This document shows, one piece after another, positions 16,855 through 25,395 of a DNA stretch of 64,000 nt. Under the pieces are notes generated by a model. The model was not told the origin of the DNA. It made no database searches and worked only from the letters and a program-made list of their open reading frames with translations. How positions within the stretch are numbered: position 1 is the first letter of the stretch; each line of letters opens with the position of its first letter. Origin of the DNA: an uncultured Clostridia bacterium (GTDB lineage Bacteria; Bacillota; Clostridia; Oscillospirales; Ruminococcaceae); the NCBI GenBank assembly GCA_947168885.1, contig CAMVNQ010000001.1:186001-250000 (forward strand), given 5' to 3'. A program made the translations under genes and the position numbers.

Positions 16855-17688
16855 ATGGCAAATACCATTGAAGGCATAGCTTCGCCCCAGAGCAACTTTG
16901 AAAAGTACAAGGATATGTTTGAGGATAAGCACGATCTTATCACAATGGACAACTTCTATTCGCTCCTGGTCGCGGAAATGCAGAATCAGGATCCGTTAGA
17001 GCCCACCTCGAACACAGAGTTCATCTCACAGATGGCAAGCTTCACGGCATTGAGTTCGCAGCAGGACGCGTTCAACGTACAGCAGCAGAATTACGCAAAC
17101 TCGCTGATAGGCAAGACCGTTACGGTGTCGGTAGGCGACGGAAAGACCGATACGGGCGTTGTGACCTTCGTAAAGAGCGGCGAAGATCCTATGGTCAATG
17201 TCAACGGAACCAACTACAAACTCAGCGCTATTTCACAGGTGCACAGCAGCGAACAGCAGACATCCGCTATCGGCGATTACGGCGCATTTGCGGCGGGCAT
17301 ACTCGGAAAGAATGCTGTAGTTCAGTCCATTGATGCTACAGGTCAGACTTATGTTGACGAAGGCACGGTAAGCGCGCTTGAGATCGAAAAGGGAAGCGTA
17401 AGAGTAGTTGTAAACGGCTATGCGTACAATGCAACGGATGTACTCAAGGTTACCGAGAACACAGCGGCACAGGCGGCAGGCACAGCTTCGGCTCCGGCTT
17501 CGATAGCGGAAGAAGCGGCAGCGGCATCAGGAACAGCGGCTCCGGCAGATGGACAGTACGCTGTATCGCAGAATGAGTCAGATGACGCGGCGGTTCGTCA
17601 GGTACAGTCGGTTGCAAACACAGATGAAGACGATATTGCCGATATGGAAGACAACGACGATAACGACATCTATGAGCTGTTTGAATGA
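16855..17688 (+). CDS. flgD: Flagellar hook capping protein FlgD
   Basis: FlgD caps the growing hook and directs FlgE assembly. The N-terminal export and cap region is clear (FYSLLVAEMQNQDPLEPTS, then FISQMASFTALSSQQ). A beta-rich middle follows (to about residue 205). The 277-residue protein is longer than many FlgD proteins because of an Ala-rich then acidic tail (about 205-277), ending DDNDIYELFE. It lies between fliK and flgE as expected. Confidence 0.92.
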   Translation: MANTIEGIASPQSNFEKYKDMFEDKHDLITMDNFYSLLVAEMQNQDPLEPTSNTEFISQMASFTALSSQQDAFNVQQQNYANSLIGKTVTVSVGDGKTDTGVVTFVKSGEDPMVNVNGTNYKLSAISQVHSSEQQTSAIGDYGAFAAGILGKNAVVQSIDATGQTYVDEGTVSALEIEKGSVRVVVNGYAYNATDVLKVTENTAAQAAGTASAPASIAEEAAAASGTAAPADGQYAVSQNESDDAAVRQVQSVANTDEDDIADMEDNDDNDIYELFE

Positions 17689-17706
17689 TCTTCGGAAAGG
17701 AAAGGG

Positions 17707-18120
17707 ATGCAGATGCTTATAAGTGAGTATCTTGCCGGGCGCAATTCAATAACGACCGTATCCACCGGCAGTACAGGGCATGCCTATGAGCCGGACAGGA
17801 AGATGCAGAAGGACGGTGACGCAGGAAGCTTTGCCGAACAGCTACGGAACTCGATAGGAAGCAAGGAAGTTGAATTTTCAAGTCACGCGATAAGACGTCT
17901 TGAGAGCAGACAGATAGACATCATCGAGAATGACAGGATCGAAAGACTCAACAGAGGTGTCGAGCTTGCAGCGGAAAAAGGCTGCGATGAAAGCCTTATC
18001 CTTGTTGACAGCACTGCGTTTATCGTAAGCGTCAAGAACAATACCGTAATAACAACGGTGTCGGCAGACGATCTTAAAGGAAACGTTTTTACGAACATCG
18101 ATTCCGCCGTAATAGTTTAA
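17707..18120 (+). CDS. Flagellar operon protein, TIGR02530 type
   Basis: A 137-residue protein found between flgD and flgE in many Firmicutes flagellar operons. The conserved core is SSHAIRRLESRQI followed by RLNRGVELAAEKGCDESLILVD. Its function is not established; its position suggests a hook assembly role. No membrane segment or signal peptide is visible. Confidence 0.85.
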   Translation: MQMLISEYLAGRNSITTVSTGSTGHAYEPDRKMQKDGDAGSFAEQLRNSIGSKEVEFSSHAIRRLESRQIDIIENDRIERLNRGVELAAEKGCDESLILVDSTAFIVSVKNNTVITTVSADDLKGNVFTNIDSAVIV

Positions 18121-18161
18121 TGTCGGACCGAGGGAGCCTGTGCTCACCAAGGAGACTTTAC

Positions 18162-18187
18162 GCTGTCCCGAACGACGGACGGACAGC
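18162..18187 (+). other. Intercistronic RNA hairpin before flgE
   Basis: GCTGTCC (18162-18168) pairs with GGACAGC (18181-18187) in the 99-base gap upstream of flgE, without a T-run. It could protect or mark the flgE part of the message. Confidence 0.55.
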
Positions 18188-18219
18188 ATACGGCGGCGCA
18201 ATGAAAGGAAAAAAGCGCT

Positions 18220-20001
18220 ATGATGAAATCATTATATTCCGGTGTTGCCGGAATGAAAACTCATAACCAGAGAATGGACGTTATAGGCAACAATATCTCC
18301 AACGTCAATACTACCGGCTATAAGACAAGTGAAGTTACCTTCAAGGATGTATATTATCAGACAAAAGCAAACGCATCGTCCGGCGACGCGACATCGGGCG
18401 GTAAGAACCCCACCCAGATCGGTTACGGTTCTCAGCTCGGAACCGTTTCGCAGGTAATGACCCAGTCCGGCTTTACCTACACCGACAGCGTGTTCAACTG
18501 CGCTCTCCAGGGTGACGGCTTCTTCCAGGTCATGGACGGCTCCGGCAATATTTTCTATACCCGTGCCGGAAAATTCTCCGTTGACAGCTACGGAAACCTC
18601 TGCGACCCCAACGGAAACGTTGTGCTCGGTGTTTCCGGCGACCCCACCGGCGTTGAAACGGGACAGTCCCAGCGCATCAATCTTAAGGTGCCTGCCGTTG
18701 AGAACAACGCTGCGAGCGCTACAAAGACCGTAAACGGATTCAACGTAACGATAACGGCAGATACATACGGCGAGGACGGAAATATCTCGTTCACTATCGT
18801 TGACTCCGATACTCCCTATGCAACAAAGACCGGCACTAACATGACCATTTATATGGATCTGAGCCAGGATTTCGGCGCGGCGGCTTATGCCGAGCTCAAG
18901 CCGAAGATCGACGACGGCACTGCTACGGAAGCGGATTATAACAAGTACATAAGCGCAGCCATGCAGGAGTTCAAGGACGCTCTCAATAACGCCATAAAAC
19001 AGGGTGGTACCGATATAAACGGCGATGTTCTCGACCTCAATATAGAATTTGAGACAAATCCGTCGTTTGAAGATATCCGCGCGCTCAGCGCAAAGAACAC
19101 CGTAACCCTCAACTACGGCGAGATCGACGCGAGCGGCAACGGCACAAAGGTATCCATGCCCATAACATTCGAGGCTGTCAACCCCGGCGATCAGGCAAAC
19201 AAGTACGAGATAGACCTCAAGAGCTCCACATCGGCAGATTCCGTAACCGCAAAGTGGAAGGATAACGTTCTTGTTATCACGGTTCCCGCGGACGGTGTTC
19301 CGAGAAAGGATGACGGAACCGAGTATGCTACTCTCGAAGAGGCGATAAACGACGCGATCAACAATGGGGACAGACCGATAAAGGCTACTGTCGGCGATAT
19401 TACCACAACGACATACGCAGCGGGTGTGCCGACAGAAGCAACGGCTGCCGAAGGTTCGGGAAGCAGATATGACTTCTCACAGGCTATCAAGGCCGGTCAG
19501 ACCCAGCGTCTCGGTCTCGGCGGTACCGATACCGGCGACCCCGCCACTGCGGTAAGGGGACGCAACAACTTCTTCTCTGATATGGCTACCGCGCTCAGCA
19601 CCGTTACACTCACCGGCGGACGTACAGCCAAAGAGCAGGCTGTCGATGACCTCGATGTTATCCAGATAGATTCCGACGGTACTATCTACGGTCGTCACGC
19701 GGTTCACGGACTTCTTCTTCTCGGCCGTATCGACATTGCGACATTCGAGAACCCCACAGGTCTTGAGCAGTGCGGTACATCTCTCTGGAGAGCATCTCTC
19801 GCTTCCGGCGAGGCACAGGTCAAGATAGGCGGCAAGGACGGCGCCGGCGAAGTTGTACAGGGCGCACTCGAAATGTCAAACGTTGACCTCGCGCAGGAAT
19901 TCTCGGATATGATCATCACACAGAGAGGCTATCAGGCGAACTCCCGTGTAATCACAGTATCCGACACCATGCTCGAGGAACTTGTCAACCTCAAGCGTTA
20001 A
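18220..20001 (+). CDS. flgE: Flagellar hook protein FlgE
   Basis: FlgE polymerises into the curved hook that joins rod and filament. The N-terminus (SLYSGVAGMKTHNQRMDVIGNNISNVNT) is the rod/hook family signature, and the C-terminus (SNVDLAQEFSDMIITQRGYQANSRV) completes the coiled core. The central, surface-exposed region (about residues 150-480) is long, giving 593 residues. Two ATG codons are adjacent (18220 and 18223); AAAGGA lies upstream. Confidence 0.95.
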   Translation: MMKSLYSGVAGMKTHNQRMDVIGNNISNVNTTGYKTSEVTFKDVYYQTKANASSGDATSGGKNPTQIGYGSQLGTVSQVMTQSGFTYTDSVFNCALQGDGFFQVMDGSGNIFYTRAGKFSVDSYGNLCDPNGNVVLGVSGDPTGVETGQSQRINLKVPAVENNAASATKTVNGFNVTITADTYGEDGNISFTIVDSDTPYATKTGTNMTIYMDLSQDFGAAAYAELKPKIDDGTATEADYNKYISAAMQEFKDALNNAIKQGGTDINGDVLDLNIEFETNPSFEDIRALSAKNTVTLNYGEIDASGNGTKVSMPITFEAVNPGDQANKYEIDLKSSTSADSVTAKWKDNVLVITVPADGVPRKDDGTEYATLEEAINDAINNGDRPIKATVGDITTTTYAAGVPTEATAAEGSGSRYDFSQAIKAGQTQRLGLGGTDTGDPATAVRGRNNFFSDMATALSTVTLTGGRTAKEQAVDDLDVIQIDSDGTIYGRHAVHGLLLLGRIDIATFENPTGLEQCGTSLWRASLASGEAQVKIGGKDGAGEVVQGALEMSNVDLAQEFSDMIITQRGYQANSRVITVSDTMLEELVNLKR

Positions 20002-20008
20002 TGATCAT

Positions 20009-20048
20009 TATCCCTGCGGCAGGGCGCCGATCCCTGCCGCATAAGGGA
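20009..20048 (+). other. Strong hairpin between flgE and flbD
   Basis: TCCCTGCGGCAGGG (from 20011) can fold with CCCTGCCGC...AGGGA (to 20048), a long GC-rich stem just after the flgE stop with no T-run. It may stabilise the flgE message or trim transcription into motA. Confidence 0.7.
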
Positions 20049-20078
20049 TTTAAAATACAAAAACGGCACAGGTGTTAT

Positions 20079-20291
20079 ATGGTTATTTTAACAAAACTCA
20101 ACGGCAAGGACATCATGATAAACGAGGACGGCATCGAAACGGTCTGTGAAACACCGGACACTGTTATTACAATGTCGAACGGCCACAGCTATATCGTTCA
20201 GGAGTCCGTTGAGGAGATCTTCCGGAAAATTGTAGGATACAACCGGGCGTGCAGAGCGCGCGGAAGCCGCGAAGGTCACAAGGAAGAGTAA
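20079..20291 (+). CDS. flbD: FlbD family flagellar protein
   Basis: A 70-residue protein starting MVILTKLNGKDIMIN, the FlbD family pattern, with VITMSNGHSYIVQES in the middle and a basic tail. FlbD-like small proteins sit between flgE and motA in Clostridia; their role is unclear and they are unrelated to the Caulobacter regulator of the same name. ATG 20079 after AGGTG matches the family's N-terminus; the frame is open 78 bases further upstream but that part is the hairpin. Confidence 0.88.
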   Translation: MVILTKLNGKDIMINEDGIETVCETPDTVITMSNGHSYIVQESVEEIFRKIVGYNRACRARGSREGHKEE

Positions 20292-20306
20292 AACATAACA
20301 GGTGCG

Positions 20307-20370
20307 CACGATCCCGAATGCATCACCGGTATAACCGTGCTTTAAGCGGATAAAGCAGGATCGTGTTTTT
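20307..20370 (+). terminator. Terminator-like hairpin between flbD and motA
   Basis: CACGATCC (20307-20314) pairs with GGATCGTG (20358-20365), followed by TTTTT. An inner GCTTTA/TAAAGC hairpin lies in the loop. It probably acts as a partial terminator lowering transcription of motA relative to flgE. Confidence 0.6.
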
Positions 20371-20423
20371 CGGCGTGTATTCGGGTTTGTGTGCACATAC
20401 ATTTGTAACTGGAGGGATCCTTT

Positions 20424-21188
20424 TTGAACATTACGATGATCATAGGATGGGTCGTTTCTATCGGACTTATCCTTTATGGTATTCTCAGCGGCGGTCAGAT
20501 TGCATGGTTTATTGATATTCCGTCACTTATGATCACGGTCGGCGGTACATTCGGTGTACTTATCGCTATATCGCCGATGTCACTTCTGAAATCCGTGCCT
20601 GCGCTTTTCAAATATGCGCTTTTCCCGCCAAAATATAATGCGCAGAGCTACATAGAACAGATAGTTGAGTTTGCGAACACAGCACGAAGCAAGGGTCTCC
20701 TTGCCCTTGAAGACAGCGCAAACAAGTGTGAAGACCCGTTCATGAAGCAGAGCCTCATGCTGATAGTTGACGCAAACGATTCCGCAAAGGTAAGAGAGAT
20801 GCTCGAAGGTTCGCTGTCGTTCATGGAAGAACGTCACGAAGCCGGACAGAACTTCTTCGGAAAGGGTGCATCCCTTGCACCGGCTTTCGGTATGCTCGGT
20901 ACGCTGGTCGGACTCGTTATCATGCTTCAGAACCTCGACGGCGGTGACCTCGGACCTGCAATGGCGGTTGCTCTTATCACAACTTTCTATGGTTCGTTCT
21001 TCGCAAACGTTGTATTCACCCCTCTTGAAACGGCGCTCAAGAACGCTCATGCTTCCGAAATGCTTTGTAAGCAGATCGTTATCGAAGGTGTCATGGCGAT
21101 AGCCGAGGGCTCGAACCCGAGAATGATAAAAGAAAAGCTCGAATTCATGCTCCCGAAATCTGCAAAACCCGCAGAAGAGAAAAAATAA
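20424..21188 (+). CDS. motA: Flagellar motor stator protein MotA
   Basis: MotA forms the stator ion channel with MotB. The 254-residue protein has four hydrophobic segments; SLMITVGGTFGVLI and, in the third, APAFGMLGTLVGLVIML are typical. The large cytoplasmic loop (about 70-150) contacts FliG in known motors. The start is a TTG at 20424 after GGAGGG, matching the family's usual N-terminus. Whether the motor uses H+ or Na+ is not decided. Confidence 0.94.
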   Translation: MNITMIIGWVVSIGLILYGILSGGQIAWFIDIPSLMITVGGTFGVLIAISPMSLLKSVPALFKYALFPPKYNAQSYIEQIVEFANTARSKGLLALEDSANKCEDPFMKQSLMLIVDANDSAKVREMLEGSLSFMEERHEAGQNFFGKGASLAPAFGMLGTLVGLVIMLQNLDGGDLGPAMAVALITTFYGSFFANVVFTPLETALKNAHASEMLCKQIVIEGVMAIAEGSNPRMIKEKLEFMLPKSAKPAEEKK

Positions 21189-21208
21189 CACAAAAAAGCC
21201 AAAAAGTA

Positions 21209-21237
21209 TTGCAAAAGACCGTAATATATGGTATAAT
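21209..21237 (+). promoter_or_regulatory. Internal promoter between motA and motB
   Basis: TTGCAA (21209-21214), 17 bases, then TGGTATAAT with its hexamer at 21232-21237. It would start a transcript about 70 bases before motB. Confidence 0.8.
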
Positions 21238-21265
21238 ATAATACCGACTGTTTAGAGGGGATACT

Positions 21266-21358
21266 ATGGCGTTACGCCTGTATCAGCTTCGGACAGCGGT
21301 ACCGGAGAGTAAAGATGGCAAAGAAAAAGGTAAAAGTCATTCACACCGGTGTCGATGA
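21266..21358 (+). other. Short upstream reading frame overlapping the motB start
   Basis: AGAGGGG (21254-21260) precedes ATG 21266; the 30-codon frame runs +1 relative to motB and stops at TGA 21356-21358, past the motB start codon. If translated it would compete with motB initiation. No protein similarity is seen. Confidence 0.3.
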
Positions 21359-22382
21359 ATGGATGGCTACTTACTCGGATATGGTCACGCTGCTGATGTG
21401 CTTTTTCGTGCTTCTGTACGCGGCTTCGACTCCGAACGAGACCAAATTCCAGTATATATTCCAGTCCTTCAACAGCCAGGGTAAATATGTGAACCCGTTT
21501 GTCATGGAGGACATAAATGAAGGCACCTCAAAGTCCGACGGTGACGGAAATACCGATGTTCCGCCCGAAAGCGGTTCTGGTACGAAAGAGAACTCCGTGG
21601 ACTCTATGGGTCTTCCTCACAATTTCGACGACTTGTTCGCGTGGCTTTCGTCCGCGGCGGCATCAAGCGAATATTCCGACTCGATCAATGTTTCACAGCA
21701 GTCGGCGTCGAGAATAAATATAAGATTTGACAATTCAATAATGTTCGACGGCGACAGTGCCGTTCTCAAGGACAGCGGTAAAAAAGCGCTCAAAGCGATA
21801 ATGCCCGGTCTTAAAGCTATAGGCGACTACATAAAGACTATCAAGGTCCAGGGACATACCGCAGAGGGCTTCTCCGCAGTGAACGACTGGGATCTTTCGG
21901 CGGCAAGAGCCTGCTCCGTCCTCAAATATATGGACTGGCAGGTCATCGTGGACAGCAACAAGTACATCGCCGAAGGCCGCGCCCAGTATGACCCGATTGC
22001 GGATAACTCCACAGAAGAGGGACGCAAGGAGAACAGACGTGTTGAGCTCGTCATTACCAGAAATGAGATAAGCACCGCGGATACGCCGATAATCGAGGAT
22101 ATGCTCCTCTACGATTACGGTATATCGAACGCACAGACAGATTCGATCGACAGAACGGGTATTGACGGCGGCGTTTCGGACGATACGGTACAGCAGATAA
22201 TCTCCGGTCTCGACTCTAAATACTCCGGTACGGTGATCTCCGACGGAGAGCCGGATGAGGACTATATGGGACCGACATTCAGTGTGCCGGTATCCGAGAT
22301 CCCCGAGGATATCTTACAGGAGATCCCCGAGGACACCGAGACGGAAGCTCCGGCAACCGAGGAAGAGACAGCCGAGAGTTAA
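21315..22382 (+). CDS. motB: Flagellar motor protein MotB
   Basis: MotB anchors the stator to peptidoglycan. The 355-residue protein has a basic N-terminus, one membrane helix with the proton-accepting Asp (WMATYSDMVTLLMCFFVLLY, Asp about residue 22), and an OmpA-type peptidoglycan-binding domain (about 135-255; VQGHTAEG, NRRVELVI). The last 100 residues form an acidic tail, ending TEAPATEEETAES, not found in the usual MotB. It has its own promoter between motA and motB. Confidence 0.94.
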   Translation: MAKKKVKVIHTGVDEWMATYSDMVTLLMCFFVLLYAASTPNETKFQYIFQSFNSQGKYVNPFVMEDINEGTSKSDGDGNTDVPPESGSGTKENSVDSMGLPHNFDDLFAWLSSAAASSEYSDSINVSQQSASRINIRFDNSIMFDGDSAVLKDSGKKALKAIMPGLKAIGDYIKTIKVQGHTAEGFSAVNDWDLSAARACSVLKYMDWQVIVDSNKYIAEGRAQYDPIADNSTEEGRKENRRVELVITRNEISTADTPIIEDMLLYDYGISNAQTDSIDRTGIDGGVSDDTVQQIISGLDSKYSGTVISDGEPDEDYMGPTFSVPVSEIPEDILQEIPEDTETEAPATEEETAES

Positions 22383-22427
22383 GTCACGCTGTGCGGATAA
22401 GATGCCGGAAAGAGAGGTGAATGATGA

Positions 22428-23417
22428 ATGGCTGAAACCCTTACGCAGGAACAGATAGACGCGCTTCTGAGCAGCGCGATGTCCGGTGAGGTGGTCGAAA
22501 GCTCTAAGGAGCCCGATGTCAAGGAATATGACTTCAGGGCACCGAAAAAGTTTACGAAAGAGCGTATCAAGATACTTGACAGTATCTTTGACAACTACGC
22601 AAGACTCCTTTCATCATATCTTACCGGCCTTTTAAGACTGTACTGCAAAGTAAGCCTGGCCTCTATCGAAGAGCAGAGATACTTCGAGTTCAACAATGCG
22701 CTTCCGGACTATGTAATGATGGGAACGCTCGATCTCGGTATCCATGACGACGATATCGGGACCGTAACGGCGATAGTTCAGCTTTCAAATTCACTTACAT
22801 ATATCCTGATAGACCGACTTCTCGGCGGACGCGGCGAATATAAGGACGCGGACAGAGACTTCACCGAGATAGAGGTCAGCATAATCGACAAGATAATCAA
22901 TAATATGTCGGCGCTCCTCCACGACCCGTGGGAACCGTATGTAGAGGTCAACCCGAGCGTCGTCAATATAGAAACCAACTCGCGTGTCTATTCCGCGGTC
23001 GATTACGACGATACGATGATTCTCGTTGCTCTCGAAGCGACGGTAAGCGACACGAAAACGATAATTACAATTTGTATGCCCGCGCTCAGCCTTGATGAGC
23101 TCATGCAGAAGTATGTTTCCAAATCCGTAAGGAGTACAAGGCGCTTTGACGCGGTAAGAGAACAGGAAAGGCGCGACAATATAATGAGGGCGCTGAACGA
23201 TACGTCGCTCAACATAGTCGCGGAGCTCGGCAAAACTTCTCTTGATGTTTCAGACGTTCTAAATCTGCAGATCGATGACATAATACCGCTTGATATGAGT
23301 ATAGATAGCAATGTCACATTAAAGATAGGAAACAGGGTATGGTTTGACGGAAAACTCGGTTCCTTCAACCAGAATAAAGCGGTTAAGATCGAAAACGTGT
23401 TCAGAAGTGAGGGTTAA
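22428..23417 (+). CDS. fliM: Flagellar motor switch protein FliM
   Basis: FliM forms the C-ring middle layer and receives phospho-CheY. The N-terminal CheY-binding segment (LTQEQIDALLSS) is present, followed by the CheC-like middle domain (about 40-230) and a C-terminal SpoA domain (about 255-329; TSLDVSDVLNLQIDDIIPLD). Length 329 is normal. fliL, often found between motB and fliM, is absent. Confidence 0.95.
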   Translation: MAETLTQEQIDALLSSAMSGEVVESSKEPDVKEYDFRAPKKFTKERIKILDSIFDNYARLLSSYLTGLLRLYCKVSLASIEEQRYFEFNNALPDYVMMGTLDLGIHDDDIGTVTAIVQLSNSLTYILIDRLLGGRGEYKDADRDFTEIEVSIIDKIINNMSALLHDPWEPYVEVNPSVVNIETNSRVYSAVDYDDTMILVALEATVSDTKTIITICMPALSLDELMQKYVSKSVRSTRRFDAVREQERRDNIMRALNDTSLNIVAELGKTSLDVSDVLNLQIDDIIPLDMSIDSNVTLKIGNRVWFDGKLGSFNQNKAVKIENVFRSEG

Positions 23418-23420
23418 CGG

Positions 23421-24647
23421 ATGCCTAAAATTGAAATTTCCGAGATGGAAAAGGACGCCCTTGGCGAAGTCATGAATATCAGCATGGGAAGCGCCGCAAC
23501 GGCGGTTTCCGAACTGCTGAGCGCCAAGGTGTGGATCACCACTCCGAGGGTCGAGATCGTCAGGGCCGACAATATGATCCAGTACGACAGGCTTGAGCCT
23601 GCGGTCTGTGTAAAGATCGAGTACGTCAAGGGTCTGTCGGGCAACAACCTGATGATACTTCGTCAGGACGATGTTCAGATGATCCTCAACCAGCTTATGG
23701 GTCAGCCTCTCGTGGTAACTCCGGATTTCGAGTTCGACGAGCTGAATATAAGTGCGGTCTCCGAAGTCATGAACCAGATGATGGGTGCAAGCGCAACCGC
23801 ACTTTCCGACTTCCTTGGTCTGGTAGTCGATATTTCGACACCGACGCCGTATATCATGGAGAATATCGACCTCACCGAGGTTCAGGACTTTGAGCCGGAA
23901 GAGGAAGTCGCAGCTATTTACTTCGACCTTACGATAGACGGCGTAATAAAATCGGAATTCTGTTCCGTGCTTACACTTGAACTCGCAAAGTTCATTGCCC
24001 AGAAAGTGCTCGGCACAGCTGATGAAGCTGCCGCAGAGCCGGCACCGGCACCCGCTCCCGCACCCGCGGCACAGCCCGCAGCCCCTTCGGGCGGAGGGAT
24101 GATGTCTCAGGCGGAAATGGATGCCATGATGGCTGCGGCACAACAGCCTATGCAGCAGGGAATGCCCGGACAGATGCCGCAGGGTATGCCGCAGATGCAG
24201 CAGGGAATGCCGGGTCAGATGCCATACGGTGCTTACCCGCCGCCGCAGTACGGCGCTTATCCGCAGCCGCCTTACCCGTATCCGCAGATGCCGCCGTATG
24301 GTGGTTATCCGCAGCCTATGAATGTACAGAACGCACAGCTCAATGCGTTCGATTCACCAAATGTACAGCTTACGGGCGAGCAGAAAACGAATCTCCAGCT
24401 CCTTATGGGCGTTCCGCTTGAGATCTCGGTCGAGATAGGAACGGCAAAACGAAAGGTCAAGGAGATCCTTGAGTTTACACAGGGCACGATAATTGAGCTT
24501 GAAAGACAGGCAGGTGCTCCGGTGGACATCATCGTAAACGGTAACCTTATCGCGAAGGGTGATATAGTCGTAATTGACGATAACTTCGCGGTCAGAATAA
24601 CGGAAATAATCAAATCTAAACTTATGGATTCAATAAACAAGGAGTAA
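23421..24647 (+). CDS. fliY: Flagellar motor switch phosphatase FliY (FliN-type)
   Basis: FliY dephosphorylates CheY at the switch and carries the FliN C-ring domain. Both CheC-type active-site helices are intact (ALGEVMNISMGSAATAVSELL; VSEVMNQMMGASATALSDFL), so phosphatase activity is likely. The linker (about 205-300) is Pro/Ala then Gln/Met/Gly/Pro/Tyr-rich, and contains MMSQAEMDAMMAA near residue 226, a close match to the FliM/FliN CheY-binding segment. The SpoA domain ends the 408-residue protein. It begins three bases after the fliM stop. Confidence 0.94.
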   Translation: MPKIEISEMEKDALGEVMNISMGSAATAVSELLSAKVWITTPRVEIVRADNMIQYDRLEPAVCVKIEYVKGLSGNNLMILRQDDVQMILNQLMGQPLVVTPDFEFDELNISAVSEVMNQMMGASATALSDFLGLVVDISTPTPYIMENIDLTEVQDFEPEEEVAAIYFDLTIDGVIKSEFCSVLTLELAKFIAQKVLGTADEAAAEPAPAPAPAPAAQPAAPSGGGMMSQAEMDAMMAAAQQPMQQGMPGQMPQGMPQMQQGMPGQMPYGAYPPPQYGAYPQPPYPYPQMPPYGGYPQPMNVQNAQLNAFDSPNVQLTGEQKTNLQLLMGVPLEISVEIGTAKRKVKEILEFTQGTIIELERQAGAPVDIIVNGNLIAKGDIVVIDDNFAVRITEIIKSKLMDSINKE

Positions 24648-24654
24648 ACAGATT

Positions 24655-25017
24655 ATGGACAAGAAGATTTTACTGGTTGACGACGCGGCATTCATGAGAA
24701 TGCTTATCAAGGATACGCTCACAAAGAACGGTTATACCAATATCCTTGAAGCACAGGACGGCGCTATCGCATGCCAGACCTATGAAGCCGAAAAGCCTGA
24801 TCTCGTTATCATGGATATAACCATGCCCAACAAGACCGGTATTGAGGCTCTCGCGGATATCAAGAAGATGAATCCTCAGGCTAAGGTCGTAATGTGCAGC
24901 GCTATGGGTCAGGAGGCAATGGTTGTTGAGGCTATCAAGCTCGGCGCACTCGACTTTATCGTAAAGCCCTTCAAGCCCGACAGAATTATTGCGACAGTTA
25001 CCAAGATCTTAGGCTGA
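24655..25017 (+). CDS. cheY: Chemotaxis response regulator CheY
   Basis: A stand-alone receiver of 120 residues. The acidic pair in LLVDDA, the phospho-acceptor Asp in LVIMDITMPN (about residue 54) and the Lys in IVKPFKP are present. The flagellar operon position after fliY is that of Bacillus cheY, where phospho-CheY binds the switch. Confidence 0.95.
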   Translation: MDKKILLVDDAAFMRMLIKDTLTKNGYTNILEAQDGAIACQTYEAEKPDLVIMDITMPNKTGIEALADIKKMNPQAKVVMCSAMGQEAMVVEAIKLGALDFIVKPFKPDRIIATVTKILG

Positions 25018-25023
25018 GTTTAC

Positions 25024-25395
25024 ATGGGACTCGATATTCTCTGGGTCATACTTTCGCTCGTCGGCGTACTCGGACTGTTCTTTATCCTCGTGTATGCGAC
25101 AAAAAAGCTTAATACCGGTATAGGTTATGCCAACGGAAACCGTATGAAGGTAGTTGACAGGATCTCCCTCGGAAGAGACGGTATGCTCGTTGTTGTAAAC
25201 GTAGCCGGAAAGCTCATGCTCTTCGGCGTTACGGGACAGCATATCGAGAAGCTTTCGGATATTGATATGACCCCTGAGGAATACAGCGAACGTGCGTCAT
25301 CTCCGGAGCAGGGGAAAACCATGAGCTTTGCGTCCGCCTTTGCCGAGGTTGTGAAGAAGAAAAAAGGCACGGAGAAGGATAACGGCGATGATTAA
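25024..25395 (+). CDS. fliO: Flagellar biosynthesis protein FliO/FliZ
   Basis: FliO is a small membrane protein that helps assemble the FliP pore of the export gate. The 123-residue protein has one N-terminal membrane helix (about 3-24) and a short cytoplasmic domain with MKVVDRISLGRDGMLVVVNVAGK, the family's core. Its end overlaps fliP by 8 bases, which couples their translation. Confidence 0.85.
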   Translation: MGLDILWVILSLVGVLGLFFILVYATKKLNTGIGYANGNRMKVVDRISLGRDGMLVVVNVAGKLMLFGVTGQHIEKLSDIDMTPEEYSERASSPEQGKTMSFASAFAEVVKKKKGTEKDNGDD

